Shown here: positions 1-10,148 of the stretch, piece after piece | Layout of the letters: each line of letters begins with the position of its first letter | Numbering within the stretch: the first letter of the stretch is position 1 | Origin: Manduca sexta | Taxonomy: Eukaryota; Arthropoda; Insecta; Lepidoptera; Sphingidae | Direction of reading: 5' to 3' | Assembly (NCBI RefSeq): GCF_014839805.1 | Contig: NC_051130.1 | Coordinates: 3,596,001 to 3,660,000, forward strand | Length of the DNA: 64,000 nt | Notes under the pieces: model-generated | The model's input: only the letters and a program-made list of their open reading frames with translations | Told to the model about the DNA's origin: nothing | Databases searched by the model: none | Made by a program: the position numbers and the translations under genes

Positions 1-168
1 AGGAGTTGGAAATATTAATTGTCCACTTCCCTCCAGAGCAATGCGGGTGACAAAATCATGATGTAAGGAGGCGATTTAACCTCAAGGATAGGGACGTTTA
101 CAACTAGATAAGCTAGTTATAAAGCACCACGGATAAAATTAAATGAAAGGGTCCTATCACATGAGCTG

Positions 169-3100
169 TTAGATTTGATTACAATAGGCATGGCAAAAAC
201 GCCGGAAAGCACGGAAATTCCGTCTAGTCTCAACAAGGTCCATGTAGTATACAACCCCAGATGTTATTTGCATACTGTTTAACATGATGTTGCGCTCTTC
301 ATGCCAGAGACCACACTCCCAAAGTACGTGATGAGCAGATTGTTCAACCTCGTAACCAGGTGTAGAGCATGGGCACGCAGGAGAATCAACCAGCCTAAAT
401 GAGAACAGTTTACCCTTAAAATTACCATGGCCGGTAAGAAATTGCGATACACAGTAATCTATTTCTAGCCAAGTTTTAATTAGGCGATCGCGAACGTACG
501 GAAAGTATTTATATAAATGACGCCCTTTCGAAGACGAGTCCCACCTACATTGCCATTCATTTAATAACTCGTTGTGTACATCAGTGTGCGTTTTAAATAG
601 TCTATCGATTCTTAAGAGCTCGCGAGACGTAAGAAACTTTTTATCCATATCCTCTCTGGTTGAGTAATACATAGCGGCGCGACGCTGTACCTCCAAATCG
701 ACAGGGAGTACACCCGCGAGGACAGGCAAAGCTTCTGTACTAACAGTTCTATACGCCTTGCACAAGAATATCAACGCCAATCGTTGACTCTGGAGCAGTT
801 TCCTGCGCACAGCACCGATAGTTGCCCTATCGGCCCATACAGGTGATCCGTATGTAATGCAAGCTAAGTAAGTCGCTCCATAGATGATTTTGAGCGTAGT
901 GAAAGACAGTCCCCATGTAGAGGTCGATATCCTTGTCAAGGCGTAAAAGTTACGTTTTGATTTTTCCCCGACGTTTTTATATGCTCTAGAAAGGAAAAAT
1001 TTCGTTCTAAAATCAAACCTAAATAACAAACCGATTCTTTCCTTTTTACAACAATATTATTAAATTTTATTCGCGGCGGTGATTTTAATATACCTTTTAA
1101 AAGCAGTTGGAACGTTTTGTGAGGTGCGAATGTAAGGCGATTTCTTTCACCCCATTCAGATATTAATTGTAAACACGTATCCGCCAAACTTTCAAGCCCC
1201 GATCTACTATTAGATTCTATTAGTAAGAGGCCGTCATCCGCATATCCGGTTAAAGTGCATCCTACAGGTAAGGGAATTGAAAGAAAATCATCGAAGCTCA
1301 AATTCCATAAATAAGGACCTACAACTGAGCCTTGTGGACATCCCATACTCAGCGACCTCGACACGGCATGGTGGCCGAGTTTCAGTTTGGATGTTCCGTA
1401 CGAGAAGTATGAGTAAATTAGGGAATATATATTCCTATAGCAGCCTCGTATTTTTAACTTAAGAAGTATCATAGGCCACCAAGCATTGTCGAAGGCACCG
1501 GAGATGTCTAAGAAGATACCGAGTACATATTTATGTTCCGATATACTTACTGTTCTTCTAACCGATATTGCCGCGTCTGTAGTCGACCTACCTATGGTAA
1601 ATCCGAATTGATTTTTGTGAAATACTGGTCCGCCCGGTAGCAGACGAGGGACAATGAGGCGTTCTAGAAGTTTACCTAAAGATGGTAACAACGTAATAGG
1701 TCTATATGACTTGGGATCATCGGGAGCCTTGTCGCCACTTTTAGGTATTATTCGAATGAAACCGGAGCGCCATATTCGCGGAAATATACCTTCAGCAATA
1801 CATCGGTTAAAGACAGATAGTAACGAATCTCCGGCTGATTTACACGCTTCTTTAATCATCTTGTTAGACACTTTATCCTCGCCGGAGGCTTTGTTTAACG
1901 GCAGAGATGCAACAATGGCAATAAATTCATCTAATGTCGCAAGGTTTGAGACTGGAGAGTTTGGCAATTCCGCGGCCCACATTCTAATTTGGTTGTGATA
2001 ATTGTTGTCATTAATAATATCATCGGGTATAAGTGAATGCAACAGTGCTTCCGTAGTCTCCTCAATACCAGTCGTATAGCTATTATTAAATTTAATATTA
2101 TCGATGTAAGATAAATTAATTGGTCTATTTGCTTTAAACTCTTGGTATAAAGGAGACCACGGGCCCTCCTTATCTAACCGCGCGGCGATTTTACGCAATA
2201 AATTACCTTTCGATTTTTGTACTGCTGCTCTATAGTGCGACCTGGCAATTTTAAGTTCATTAAAAGCAGATGTAAAAGTGTCACCTGTGACACAACGCTT
2301 TTAAGCCTATTAAACCTCCTGCGCGCCCTACGAAAAATTCGGCGTAGGTGGACTAGATTTTCGTTCCACCAATCACATCTACGAGTATTTGTAATTGAAC
2401 CTCGACCGATAGCAACATCTGCACAGTATGTGAACGTGGCCGACATAAGTTCAGCACATGTTTCAGGTGAGAGATCATTGCGAGTAAAATCTCTGGCATG
2501 TCTAGCAAATAAAGAGCTAAAAAAGTCCCAGTTAGCCCCTTTAGTTTTATATCTAAAATCATAGTTGTTATGAATAAAACCTTGTGTCAATCTAGGCAAG
2601 AATTCGTACACAATCAGGCGATGGTCACTACATGACGCATCCGGCAGGACACGCCACCTATCAAGTCGAACGTCTCCACTAGAAAGTGTGACGTCAATAG
2701 AAGACTCGCCCGTAGGGCTACAGTATGTTGGTGGTGCATCGGGAGTATTGTGAATACCAAGATTCATCTCTGCGATGAAATCTTCGACGGCGCAACGCCG
2801 ATCGGTATCGGTGGATCGATATTTGCCATACCAAAGAGTAGATGACGCATTAACGTCAGCGCCTATAATTACTTTACGACCTGCAAGTGATCGTAAAACC
2901 TGGCGGAGATGGTGTATATGTGGTCCTACCGGGTCCGAGTATTGAAAGTAACAGCTCACTATGAAAACCTTACAGCTCGGATTTGAAACCTCCGCGACTG
3001 CACAGTGTGACGTCATGAGATTACGCACTGAAGTTACAGTGAAATTAGAGTTCGCTACATAAATGCCAGCTCGTGAGCTGCTATCAAGCTGTACGACTCT

Positions 3101-3238
3101 GCTACGCAGTCGAGCGTGTTGATATTGTTCCTGTACAAGTACAACGTCGAGTTTATAATCCCGAACTAACGTATCTAATTCCGACGTCGCCACCCTATCG
3201 TTGTGGAGATTTAATTGTCCGATAATAAAGTTATCCAT
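169..3238 (-). pseudogene. LINE ORF2 (endonuclease/reverse transcriptase), frameshifted
   Basis: ORF2 lies in three frames. The first (3238-2174) is an APE-type endonuclease with QLNLHN, VQEQY, GADVNASS and a terminal SDHRLIVYE motif. The second (2198-936) is a reverse transcriptase with GFTIGRST, QGSVVGPYLWN and the catalytic YADD. The third (1029-169) is the thumb/C-terminal domain ending in a CPCST...HHVLWEC cysteine-histidine cluster. Matching sequence continues from one frame into another near 2280-2290 and near 950-965, which marks two frameshifts. Each domain is otherwise intact, so the copy may be fairly young. In the family this protein nicks target DNA and primes reverse transcription. 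Confidence 0.88.
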
Positions 3239-3249
3239 ATTAAATTTAT

Positions 3250-4035
3250 TTAATAATTAGTTGACAAAATGAGGGTTTCTAATTTATGTTTGTATGACGG
3301 ACATTCCTGAGACCCACAGCGATGGTCGTGGGGTTTCTTAAAACGTTTGCAAGTTGCGCATACGGGCTTAAAATCACGATTGTCCTTATGTGGACAAGCC
3401 TTGGTTTCATGTGCCTCGGCACAAACGGCACAAGTTGGTGTTTTAATGGTGCAGAACTTATGCACATGCCCGTATTGTTGGCAATTGAGGCAGCGGACTA
3501 TCTCCACGTCATCAATAAACCTGCAAGTTGCCCAATCTATAAATAGTTTCTCTTTGGTCGCAACTAGATGTTTTCTCACTTCCGAATCAATTTCCACGCC
3601 TATCCATTTACGTCCGTGTTCCAAACTACGTTGCCGAACGATTTTTACGGATTTAATGAAATCGTCCTCCTTAATTGGCATTTCATCCTTAATATTTTGC
3701 CGATACAAAGCTGTTAAAAACGGTTTGTCTTCCATTGAGGATGGGACATCTTTAATTAAAATTCGCGGACGTCGACCTTTTGGTTTCTCTAAACGTAAAC
3801 CAGCTGATTTTAATGCATCCACCGACTGGAGTTTGTGAATCTGACGTTCGTTGGCAACACGAAGTACAACGCCAGCTTTCGCGGTTTTTTTAACGCCTAC
3901 GATTTGAAACCCGTCGTCGCTAGGTTTAATTGCATTAAACAGCGTCTGTTTCGTGGCAGACGATGACGTGAGATCAGCTGTCCGCTCGCTAGTCGGGTAA
4001 GCCACTACGCACGGGAGAGGCGCGCGAGGCTCCAT
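3250..4035 (-). CDS. LINE ORF1, gag-like zinc-knuckle protein
   Basis: 261 residues from the first ATG; the frame stays open about 20 codons further upstream to a stop near 4092. The C-terminal third holds three zinc knuckles: CLNCQQYGHVHKFC (CX2CX4HX4C), then CAVCAEAHETKAC (CX2CX3HX4C), then a third cysteine/histidine cluster beginning CATC. The central part (PRILIKDVPSS onward) resembles the region preceding the knuckles in R1/Jockey-type ORF1 proteins. In that family ORF1 binds element RNA in ribonucleoprotein particles. ORF2 starts 12 bases beyond its end. The protein is shorter than usual R1-type ORF1 proteins, suggesting loss of the N terminus. Confidence 0.8.
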   Translation of the reverse strand: MEPRAPLPCVVAYPTSERTADLTSSSATKQTLFNAIKPSDDGFQIVGVKKTAKAGVVLRVANERQIHKLQSVDALKSAGLRLEKPKGRRPRILIKDVPSSMEDKPFLTALYRQNIKDEMPIKEDDFIKSVKIVRQRSLEHGRKWIGVEIDSEVRKHLVATKEKLFIDWATCRFIDDVEIVRCLNCQQYGHVHKFCTIKTPTCAVCAEAHETKACPHKDNRDFKPVCATCKRFKKPHDHRCGSQECPSYKHKLETLILSTNY

Positions 4036-4325
4036 TGCCGGGGCTTGTTTTGGCAGACGGAGCTGAACGGAACTGAGGAGTGAGATAGTCAGATATTAAT
4101 GTAATGTGATCCTTTGTCTTCATTAAATAATTATTTTACCAAATTTGAATACGTTAAAACGTCAAAATTGTATCTGAAGGAAAATAATGACGCCAGGATA
4201 AAACCGGCTTAAGTTTTTACATACTTTCAGCTATAAATTTGTGCTCCAGACTTATATTAAAGTACTAATTAGGAGTACACTAAATTACAATTAAGATTTA
4301 TCATAACTTTCTGTCTCATTCACAG

Positions 4326-4559
4326 GTTATCACCACTCGGGGTGTTCTTCCTCGTAACGGCGAAGATCATGGAGATTGACTCGTTCGGCGACCTGGTGGG
4401 ACGGTTGGGGCTTTACTTCATGACTGTGCTCCTAGGCTTGTTCCTGCACGGCTTCGGCACACTGAGCATTCTGTTCATACTGGCCACTAAGAAGTTGCCA
4501 TGTCGGTATATTGCCAAGATGGGACAGGTGATGGCCACTGCTTTTGGTACCGCTTCTAG
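4326..4559 (+). CDS. EAAT: EAAT exon: TM5-TM6 and start of HP1
   Basis: The acceptor is cacag before 4326 and the donor gtaaga starts at 4560. The exon enters with one base completing a codon and leaves with two bases (ag). It encodes [18 protein letters not shown] onward through [12 protein letters not shown], two hydrophobic segments plus the start of hairpin 1. Confidence 0.9.
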
Positions 4560-6428
4560 GTAAGATTGTGTTTTTTTTTGTGTTTGAGAGAGATCGAGTG
4601 ATAAAATTTGGCAACGGATGAAAGTGTTCAGCGAAAAGAAAATTACAGAAGCGTCATATTACTTTAAATAATAATAATAATATCAGCTCTGTATTATATA
4701 CTTGCCCACTGCTGAGCACGGGCCTCCTCTACTACTGAGAGGGAGTAGGCCTTAGTCCACCACGCTGGCCTAGTGCGGATTGGTAGACTTCACACACCTT
4801 CGAAATTCCTATACGGAACTTCTCAGATGTGCAGGTTACCTCACGATGTTTTCCTTCACCGTTAAAGCGAACGATAAATTCACAAAGAATACACATATTT
4901 TTTTGAATAGTCAGAGGTGTGTGCCCTTGGGATTTGAACCTGCGGACATGCGTCTTGGCAGACCGTTCCACACCCAACTAGGCTATCGCCGCTTTATGTT
5001 ACTTTATTCTTACTTTTTTTAAACCCACACTTAATCCTGATAATTCTAGGACTTTCACAACCCAGAGTATATCTTATTTTGGTTATCTCCTTTTTAAAAC
5101 ACAGTTCAGCAACGATGCCGATAACGATCGGCTGCTGTGACGATATGGGTCTGGACCCTCGCATCACGCGGTTCGTGATCCCCATCGGCGCGACCATCAA
5201 CATGGACGGAACAGCGCTATACGAGGCCGTCGCCGCAATCTTCATCGCTCAGCTTAGGAAAGTCGAGATGTCCTTCGGCAAGATTATCGCTGTCAGGTGC
5301 ACCGTAAAATATATATTTCATCATCTAAATACTTCATACTTCGACGGGTGCAAAGTGAAAAAAGTTAACTACAATTTTGTGATTTTTTTATTATTGCAGT
5401 AACTAACTAAAAAATAAATATACATGTAGATGCCATATGAAATAATGAAGCGGTAATGAAAATTTCAACAAATTTTGTTTAAAATAAACAAAATGGGAGC
5501 ATTTTTTCTTATTATACGCTGTTCTGAAAACTAGCTGTTTTGTATATAACTCTTTTTACTTTGCACCCGTCGACTTATGATCACTTATCTTTATTCTGTG
5601 CCTACGACGATATGTCCATGGTGAAATCATATTAGAATACCTTAGCCAATGTTTTATTATAATTTGTGTGGGCTATTAGATATTCTGCTTCATAACTTAA
5701 GGAAAGTATAAAATGATAAAACTCGATTACTTTATGGCAAACAAAAATTAACAAGTATTTTAGTTGATTATAGAAATGTTGCAATAAGTATATAAATACA
5801 TGCAAATAAACGGTAAAAAAAAACAAAACATTCGAGAACGTACTTAGTTAATTTATAAAACTTTAGAATATTAATTTACTAATGTTATAAGATTTATGTT
5901 TATCTCAGTGTCACGGCTACGGCGGCCAGTATAGGCGCGGCTGGCATCCCACAGGCCGGACTGGTCACTATGGTCATGGTGTTGGATACCGTCAACTTAC
6001 CTGCAGAGGATGTCTCCATCATCCTCGCCGTCGACTGGCTTCTGTGAGTTATACATATAATATCATATACTGTAAATAAAAAAAATTCATTGGTTAAAAA
6101 AAGTTGAATAATGAACATAAATAAACGATATTTATTATTAATATTTTTAACGCTACAAAAAAACATTTCCGAATGATATTTTATTAAATACATATAATTA
6201 TCATTTATGTAAATATGACCCTTTTTAGAAATATCGTTAGTCAATAATTTTATGTTACTTTTCAGCGACCGTTTCCGAACAACTATTAACGTGGTGTGCG
6301 ACGCTTTGGGCGCTATTATTGTCGCCTCACTGTCCCAGGGAGACATCGAGAAGACGCGGGCAGTACAAAACGACCGCGATACAGCCAACTCGCACGAACT
6401 CACCGAACTAGAGAAAGGCGACCATTGA
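4326..6428 (+). CDS. EAAT: Excitatory amino acid transporter, C-terminal half (4 exons)
   Basis: A sodium-dependent glutamate/aspartate symporter of the SLC1 family, acting at the plasma membrane. Coding exons 4326-4559, 5105-5296, 5909-6043 and 6266-6428 join in frame with GT/AG introns, giving about 240 residues, roughly half the usual length. The N-terminal exons must lie left of the window. Visible landmarks are the HP1 serine-rich motif ([11 protein letters not shown]), the TM7 sodium-site motif [12 protein letters not shown]2 ([12 protein letters not shown]) and TM8 with LDRFRTT, whose arginine in this family binds the acidic side chain of the substrate. ASCT-type neutral transporters lack that arginine. 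TM8 then reads [12 protein letters not shown], differing from the usual NVLGDSLGAGIV. The C-terminal tail is short and acidic, ending ELEKGDH. Confidence 0.93.
4667..4992 (-). repeat. tRNA-derived SINE, family 1, full-length copy
   Basis: On the - strand the copy starts GCGGCGATAGCCTAGTTGGG (A-box-like TAGCCTAGTTGG), has a B-box-like GGTTCAAATCC, a tRNA-unrelated body, and ends in an (ATT)n/(AAT)n tail at 4666-4682. It sits inside the first EAAT intron of the window. Seven further copies or fragments in the window align to it. Confidence 0.8.
5105..5296 (+). CDS. EAAT: EAAT exon: HP1 end and TM7
   Basis: The acceptor acag ends at 5104 and the donor gtgcac starts at 5297; phases match the neighbouring exons (64 codons). 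The exon completes SSSATMPIT and carries VTRF-like [17 protein letters not shown] and the following [12 protein letters not shown]. The NMDG aspartate and asparagine contact sodium and substrate in this family. Confidence 0.92.
5341..5573. mobile_element. MITE with 31-bp terminal inverted repeats in an EAAT intron
   Basis: The left end TCGACGGGTGCAAAGT is mirrored at the right end by ACTTTGCACCCGTCGA. The similarity runs about 31 bp with roughly four mismatches. The element is about 233 bp, AT-rich and without an ORF. ACTT flanks both ends and may be the target duplication. It lies between two EAAT coding exons. Confidence 0.7.
5909..6043 (+). CDS. EAAT: EAAT exon: HP2 and start of TM8
   Basis: The acceptor tctcag ends at 5908 and the donor gtgagt starts at 6044. 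The exon encodes the hairpin 2 gate ([16 protein letters not shown]) and [16 protein letters not shown]. Phases join exactly to the exons on both sides. Confidence 0.92.
6266..6428 (+). CDS. EAAT: EAAT terminal coding exon: TM8 and C tail
   Basis: The acceptor ttcag ends at 6265; a TGA stop is at 6426-6428. The exon encodes [19 protein letters not shown] and a tail of about 30 polar residues. Two TM8 glycines common in EAATs are changed here: GD becomes CD, and GAG becomes GAI. Confidence 0.92.
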
Positions 6429-8063
6429 GCGTTTGTAAATAGCAAAACGGCATACCGATGACGGTTAGATCATATTATTGAAAATTTTACGACCGAAGCT
6501 AGAATTTGATGTATTAAAACAATTTGATGTATTAAAACAACAACCTGGTGGATATGTTTAAATTAATAAATAGAAGGGACGGTAGGCCAATAACCGTTTT
6601 GTGTTCAAATAACGAGCAACAGTTATTTTGTGATAGCACAATAACGTTATGTTACTTCAGTCAAAACTGTTGTGATTCTACGTATGTGGAGTATTGTCTG
6701 TTGAATAGCGTGTTTGTGTAACTGTTCAAGAGTACATATCTATAGTTGCAATAGTAGCATTTTCGAAAAATATTGATGTTTTTGAACAATATTTCTTGCT
6801 GTTGATCGATGTGTATTGAAATGTGAAGTTTATTAATTTTGATAGAACGTAGTGGCAAAGTCTGTATAATGTTTTGTATTCAAAAATTCTTCGTAATTTC
6901 AGTCTTAAGTATTATGTAAGAAATTATTTCCAACCCAATTTTTATTGTCTAAGAAATTTCAATTACCTATAAACTACTTAAAATCATTAATTTATTTCAA
7001 AATAAATTTATTTGCAAAATAAATTATTTTACTTTGAAACTATTTGCTTCAAACTTACTATACATTTTATAAAATGAAGGGCTTTCTGGATATAATATAA
7101 GGAATATATATTTTATTACACAAATATTGATGTATTTATAGAGCTTATTGTAGTCATGTCAGTGTGTTCTTGATGTGCCATTTTACAAAGTTTGTCAGAT
7201 TATCCAGTGTACACAGTACTTAAAAACTTTTTCATGATTTCTCATAAAAGGTAACATTTTTGACGGCGAGATATCGTGGAATGGTTTTTTGAGACAAATT
7301 TTGATACATTTTCTAATATCAATATTCTTGGACATTGAATTTACATCGTTGGTAACTTAAATCAGTGTATTTTTGTATGAGTGTGTGTATGTTTTAACAT
7401 TGTTTGATTAGTACCTATTCAATGTGCCATAGATACGGATGCTCCCTAATAATACGCCATTTACTAAAAAAAAATTGAAACAACTGGTCTAAGGCCTAAA
7501 AAACTATTGAATATTTTAATTATTATGTGGGAGTACCTTTGTTCGTTGTTAGATTTTGTAGAATGTATGATATTCAATATTAATTGCATTCCAGTAAAAA
7601 AAAATACGTAAAGACATATTTTGACTATTTATTAATGTTTTAATCGTTCCAAACGATTGTCTTGTGTAAAAACATAATCACATCGTGATTTAAAATTTAA
7701 TTTGTTTTTAAAACTTTTGGAAAGTCATCAAACTCGTGGCCAAAATATTATTAAATGATTAGGTATTTTAGTGAATATATTTGTAAGATTTTAATGTATT
7801 TTACTCATATTTATTGTAGTTATATTTATAGTTCTAGTCGACATTGTATTTTTAGTATTATGTTCAAGTTAGTTTAATATACCGATACCAAATAACGTAT
7901 TTTAAATAACTCCTTCATTTCTACCGTTTAACCTTGGTCCACCATAAAACAATAAAAAATAATCGTAAAGGCGGCTCATTGATCACAATTCCCTGTATTT
8001 TATTATGTATATTTAAATATGTGATGTTAATTATTTTAATAAAAAGTGGTCTGGATATTGTGC
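6429..8063 (+). other. EAAT: EAAT 3' untranslated region (inferred)
   Basis: An AT-rich stretch with no coding ORF between the EAAT stop and the best poly(A) signal. It holds an exact 18-bp tandem duplication (6503-6520 and 6521-6538) and earlier AATAAA hexamers at 6565 and 7001, so shorter transcript ends are possible. The 3' limit is inferred. Confidence 0.5.
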
Positions 8064-8064
8064 T
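8038..8064 (+). terminator. Candidate EAAT poly(A) signal
   Basis: AATAAA at 8038-8043 is followed by a GT-rich stretch and then a run of eight T, the arrangement expected of a cleavage and polyadenylation site. AATAAA also occurs at 6565, 7001 and 7951, so the site used cannot be fixed from sequence. Confidence 0.45.
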
Positions 8065-9760
8065 TTTTTTTCAAAGAATATTCTAGAGATTAATCTAATG
8101 ATTCAAAGTGAACGAGGCTCTACAAGTTCTAAATCAAAATGAATGATAATTATGTAACAGCTTTTAATAATACCTCACCAATTAACGGTACTTTAATCAA
8201 TAGTCTAAACGTCATTCATGTTATAATGAGTAACGTTATTAATAACGTTTTTTTTTGCTTGCCTACATCAAATGTTCTCTGTCATCAAGGCTAAATGCCG
8301 ATAGTGAATCACTATTTACCTAAGGTTAAAGTAGAAAATTCTTCCAGCAATATATTGCGCAAGAACTTCTAGATACCTTTACATTAGCGGCAATGTTTCA
8401 ATAGTTATACACCCGTACGACTAGCCGCAAATTTTGCAAGCTTTAACATTTACGGAATTCAGCTGTCTTTATATATGTTATTCAGCTGTCTTTATAGCTG
8501 TCTTTATACTTGGTAAAAATTACCTTCGAAACTCGACTTTTGCAAATTTAGTGTACTTAAAGCATCTTTTCTAGGTAAGATGCAATTAAATAAGAAAAAC
8601 GATTTACTTATATATCAGTGATTGAAGTAGTATTATATAAGTTGGTGTCGGTCACACTCAAACTGAAATTAAATATTACTTTGAGAAAACAAAACTTTTC
8701 AATTAAGGACATGTAAAACAAAAAATGCCAAATAATTATATTTAAAATATTTATTTAAAAAATTAATTTGTCGCTTAACATTAAATTTTGGTACAAAATT
8801 CACATCTTACTGTCCACAGAGCGGAGTAACAACTCACAGCCAAGTACGCTCCGACGCAAACAAAATAAAATATATCAGAAATAATTCTAACGTTAAACGA
8901 AAACAACCGTTGGACAAACATTTGGTATAACATACCTACTAAGACTTATCGTCGGTCAGTCAGTCTTATTGAATAAATATATAAAATAATAACTTAAGCG
9001 TTCAATGGAATGTATTAACTTTACACTTTGGAAAGCCATGAGTATCTTATCAGATTTACTAACGCTATATCTACGAAACGAATAGTCGTTATTTATTTAA
9101 CTTGAATAACTTTTTTCACAGATTGATAATTTGTGCATTGTCGATAAGTATAAACATATTGTAAAAGATATAGCAGAATAGTAAGTAGTACTTAATACAT
9201 GTTAAAAATTTCATTCCGTTAAATGAACTGTCAAAAATGTTATCAAGCATCGTCATCAAAAATAATATGATATTCACAAACTTCTAATTCAACAATAACT
9301 TTCGGGAGCTAAAAATAAAAACAACAAAAATACTATAGGAAATATATACAAATCGGAAATCATTATCCTTGGACTACATACCATATTATTCCGCAAGAGA
9401 CGATCAGTTATAAATATAACGTTACGTTATTAATTTTTAACACTTATTAAATCTATTCACAAGGCATGGCACAAACCGTCGAACAACCGCAGGTGTCCTA
9501 AACCTACGTATCCTAGATATGTATCAAGACTAACTCCTTTAAAGCTTTCTTTACTTTTCCACCCCTTTGTATTTATCAATCATTTCTCGTTAAAGGACTA
9601 AATCTTAATTTGGAACTTCCGCTTTTTATTAAGCTACAAGTTACTCCATAACTGTTGATATAACTGTTCAAAGTTTCATGAAAAAATTAAATTAAGATAT
9701 ATATTTTTTGGGTTTTACGTAGAGTATATATTTTTTTTTTAATAAATTTCTTATGATACC
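8065..9760. other. Convergent intergenic spacer between EAAT and AKHR
   Basis: AT-rich sequence without a supportable gene. It holds a short repeated unit (AGCTGTCTTTATA at 8461, 8484 and 8496). The two flanking genes end toward each other here. Confidence 0.6.
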
Positions 9761-9766
9761 TTTATT
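9761..9766 (-). terminator. Candidate AKHR poly(A) signal
   Basis: AATAAA on the - strand about 170 bases past the stop codon. Another at 9903-9908 is only about 28 bases past the stop. The site used is not decidable from sequence. Confidence 0.35.
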
Positions 9767-9935
9767 CGTATACAATTCTTTCATATGTTTCCAAATAGCA
9801 CTTTAATCGTTATACTCGTCAACACAGCTTCCCTGTTAGGTTGCCACAACCTGCTTTCGATACATCAGCTATCAGTCACTGAACCATTCGTTACTAGTTA
9901 TATTTATTTAACCATGAATATAGCAGTTATTTTTG

Positions 9936-10148
9936 CTACACCATACCGTTGCTAACGTGGTTATTGTTGATGGTGTTCCAATGTTTTTGCGTTCCGTTAT
10001 ACGTGTTGAATGCTGAATCTCTTCGCCCGTTTCTGTCGCTCCCTAACGAATTTCTCGCTCTGTTGAGGGTAGCTGCCGATATTTCCATGGATTCACCGTA
10101 AGGTAGTCGGGAGCCTCGCCTCATACTCCCGCTGCGATGTCGTACATT
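9936..10148 (-). CDS. AKHR: AKHR coding exon 7: cytoplasmic tail
   Basis: The acceptor is tttcag; the stop TAG is at 9938-9936. Seventy tail residues are rich in Ser, Arg and Asn, starting [12 protein letters not shown] and ending NNHVSNGMV. No palmitoylation cysteine is present in the tail. Confidence 0.88.
   Translation of the reverse strand, partial: NVRHRSGSMRRGSRLPYGESMEISAATLNRARNSLGSDRNGRRDSAFNTYNGTQKHWNTINNNHVSNGMV

Larger units (their letters stand above)
1..4092 (-). mobile_element. R1-clade non-LTR retrotransposon (LINE), broken copy
   Basis: A - strand element with a gag-like ORF1 followed by ORF2 (endonuclease, reverse transcriptase, C-terminal zinc finger). The order, the APE-type endonuclease, the YADD motif and the cysteine-rich C-terminal region after the RT fit the R1 group of arthropod LINEs. 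No RNase H domain is visible. ORF2 is split by at least two frameshifts and ORF1 looks short at its N terminus, so this copy is probably 5'-truncated and inactive. The 3' UTR runs off the left edge, so the 3' end is unseen; the 5' boundary near 4092 is approximate. The element lies antisense to the transporter gene, apparently in its intron. Confidence 0.88.

Noticed and set aside
3347..3838. 163-codon + strand ORF
   Set aside because: Antisense shadow of the LINE zinc-knuckle ORF1.
4780..5022. 80-codon ORF, with a near-identical one at 38023-38226
   Set aside because: The shared protein arises from two copies of SINE family 1, not from a conserved gene.
5900..6445. 181-codon - strand ORF
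   Set aside because: It is the antisense shadow of the last two EAAT coding exons, which splice in frame on the + strand.
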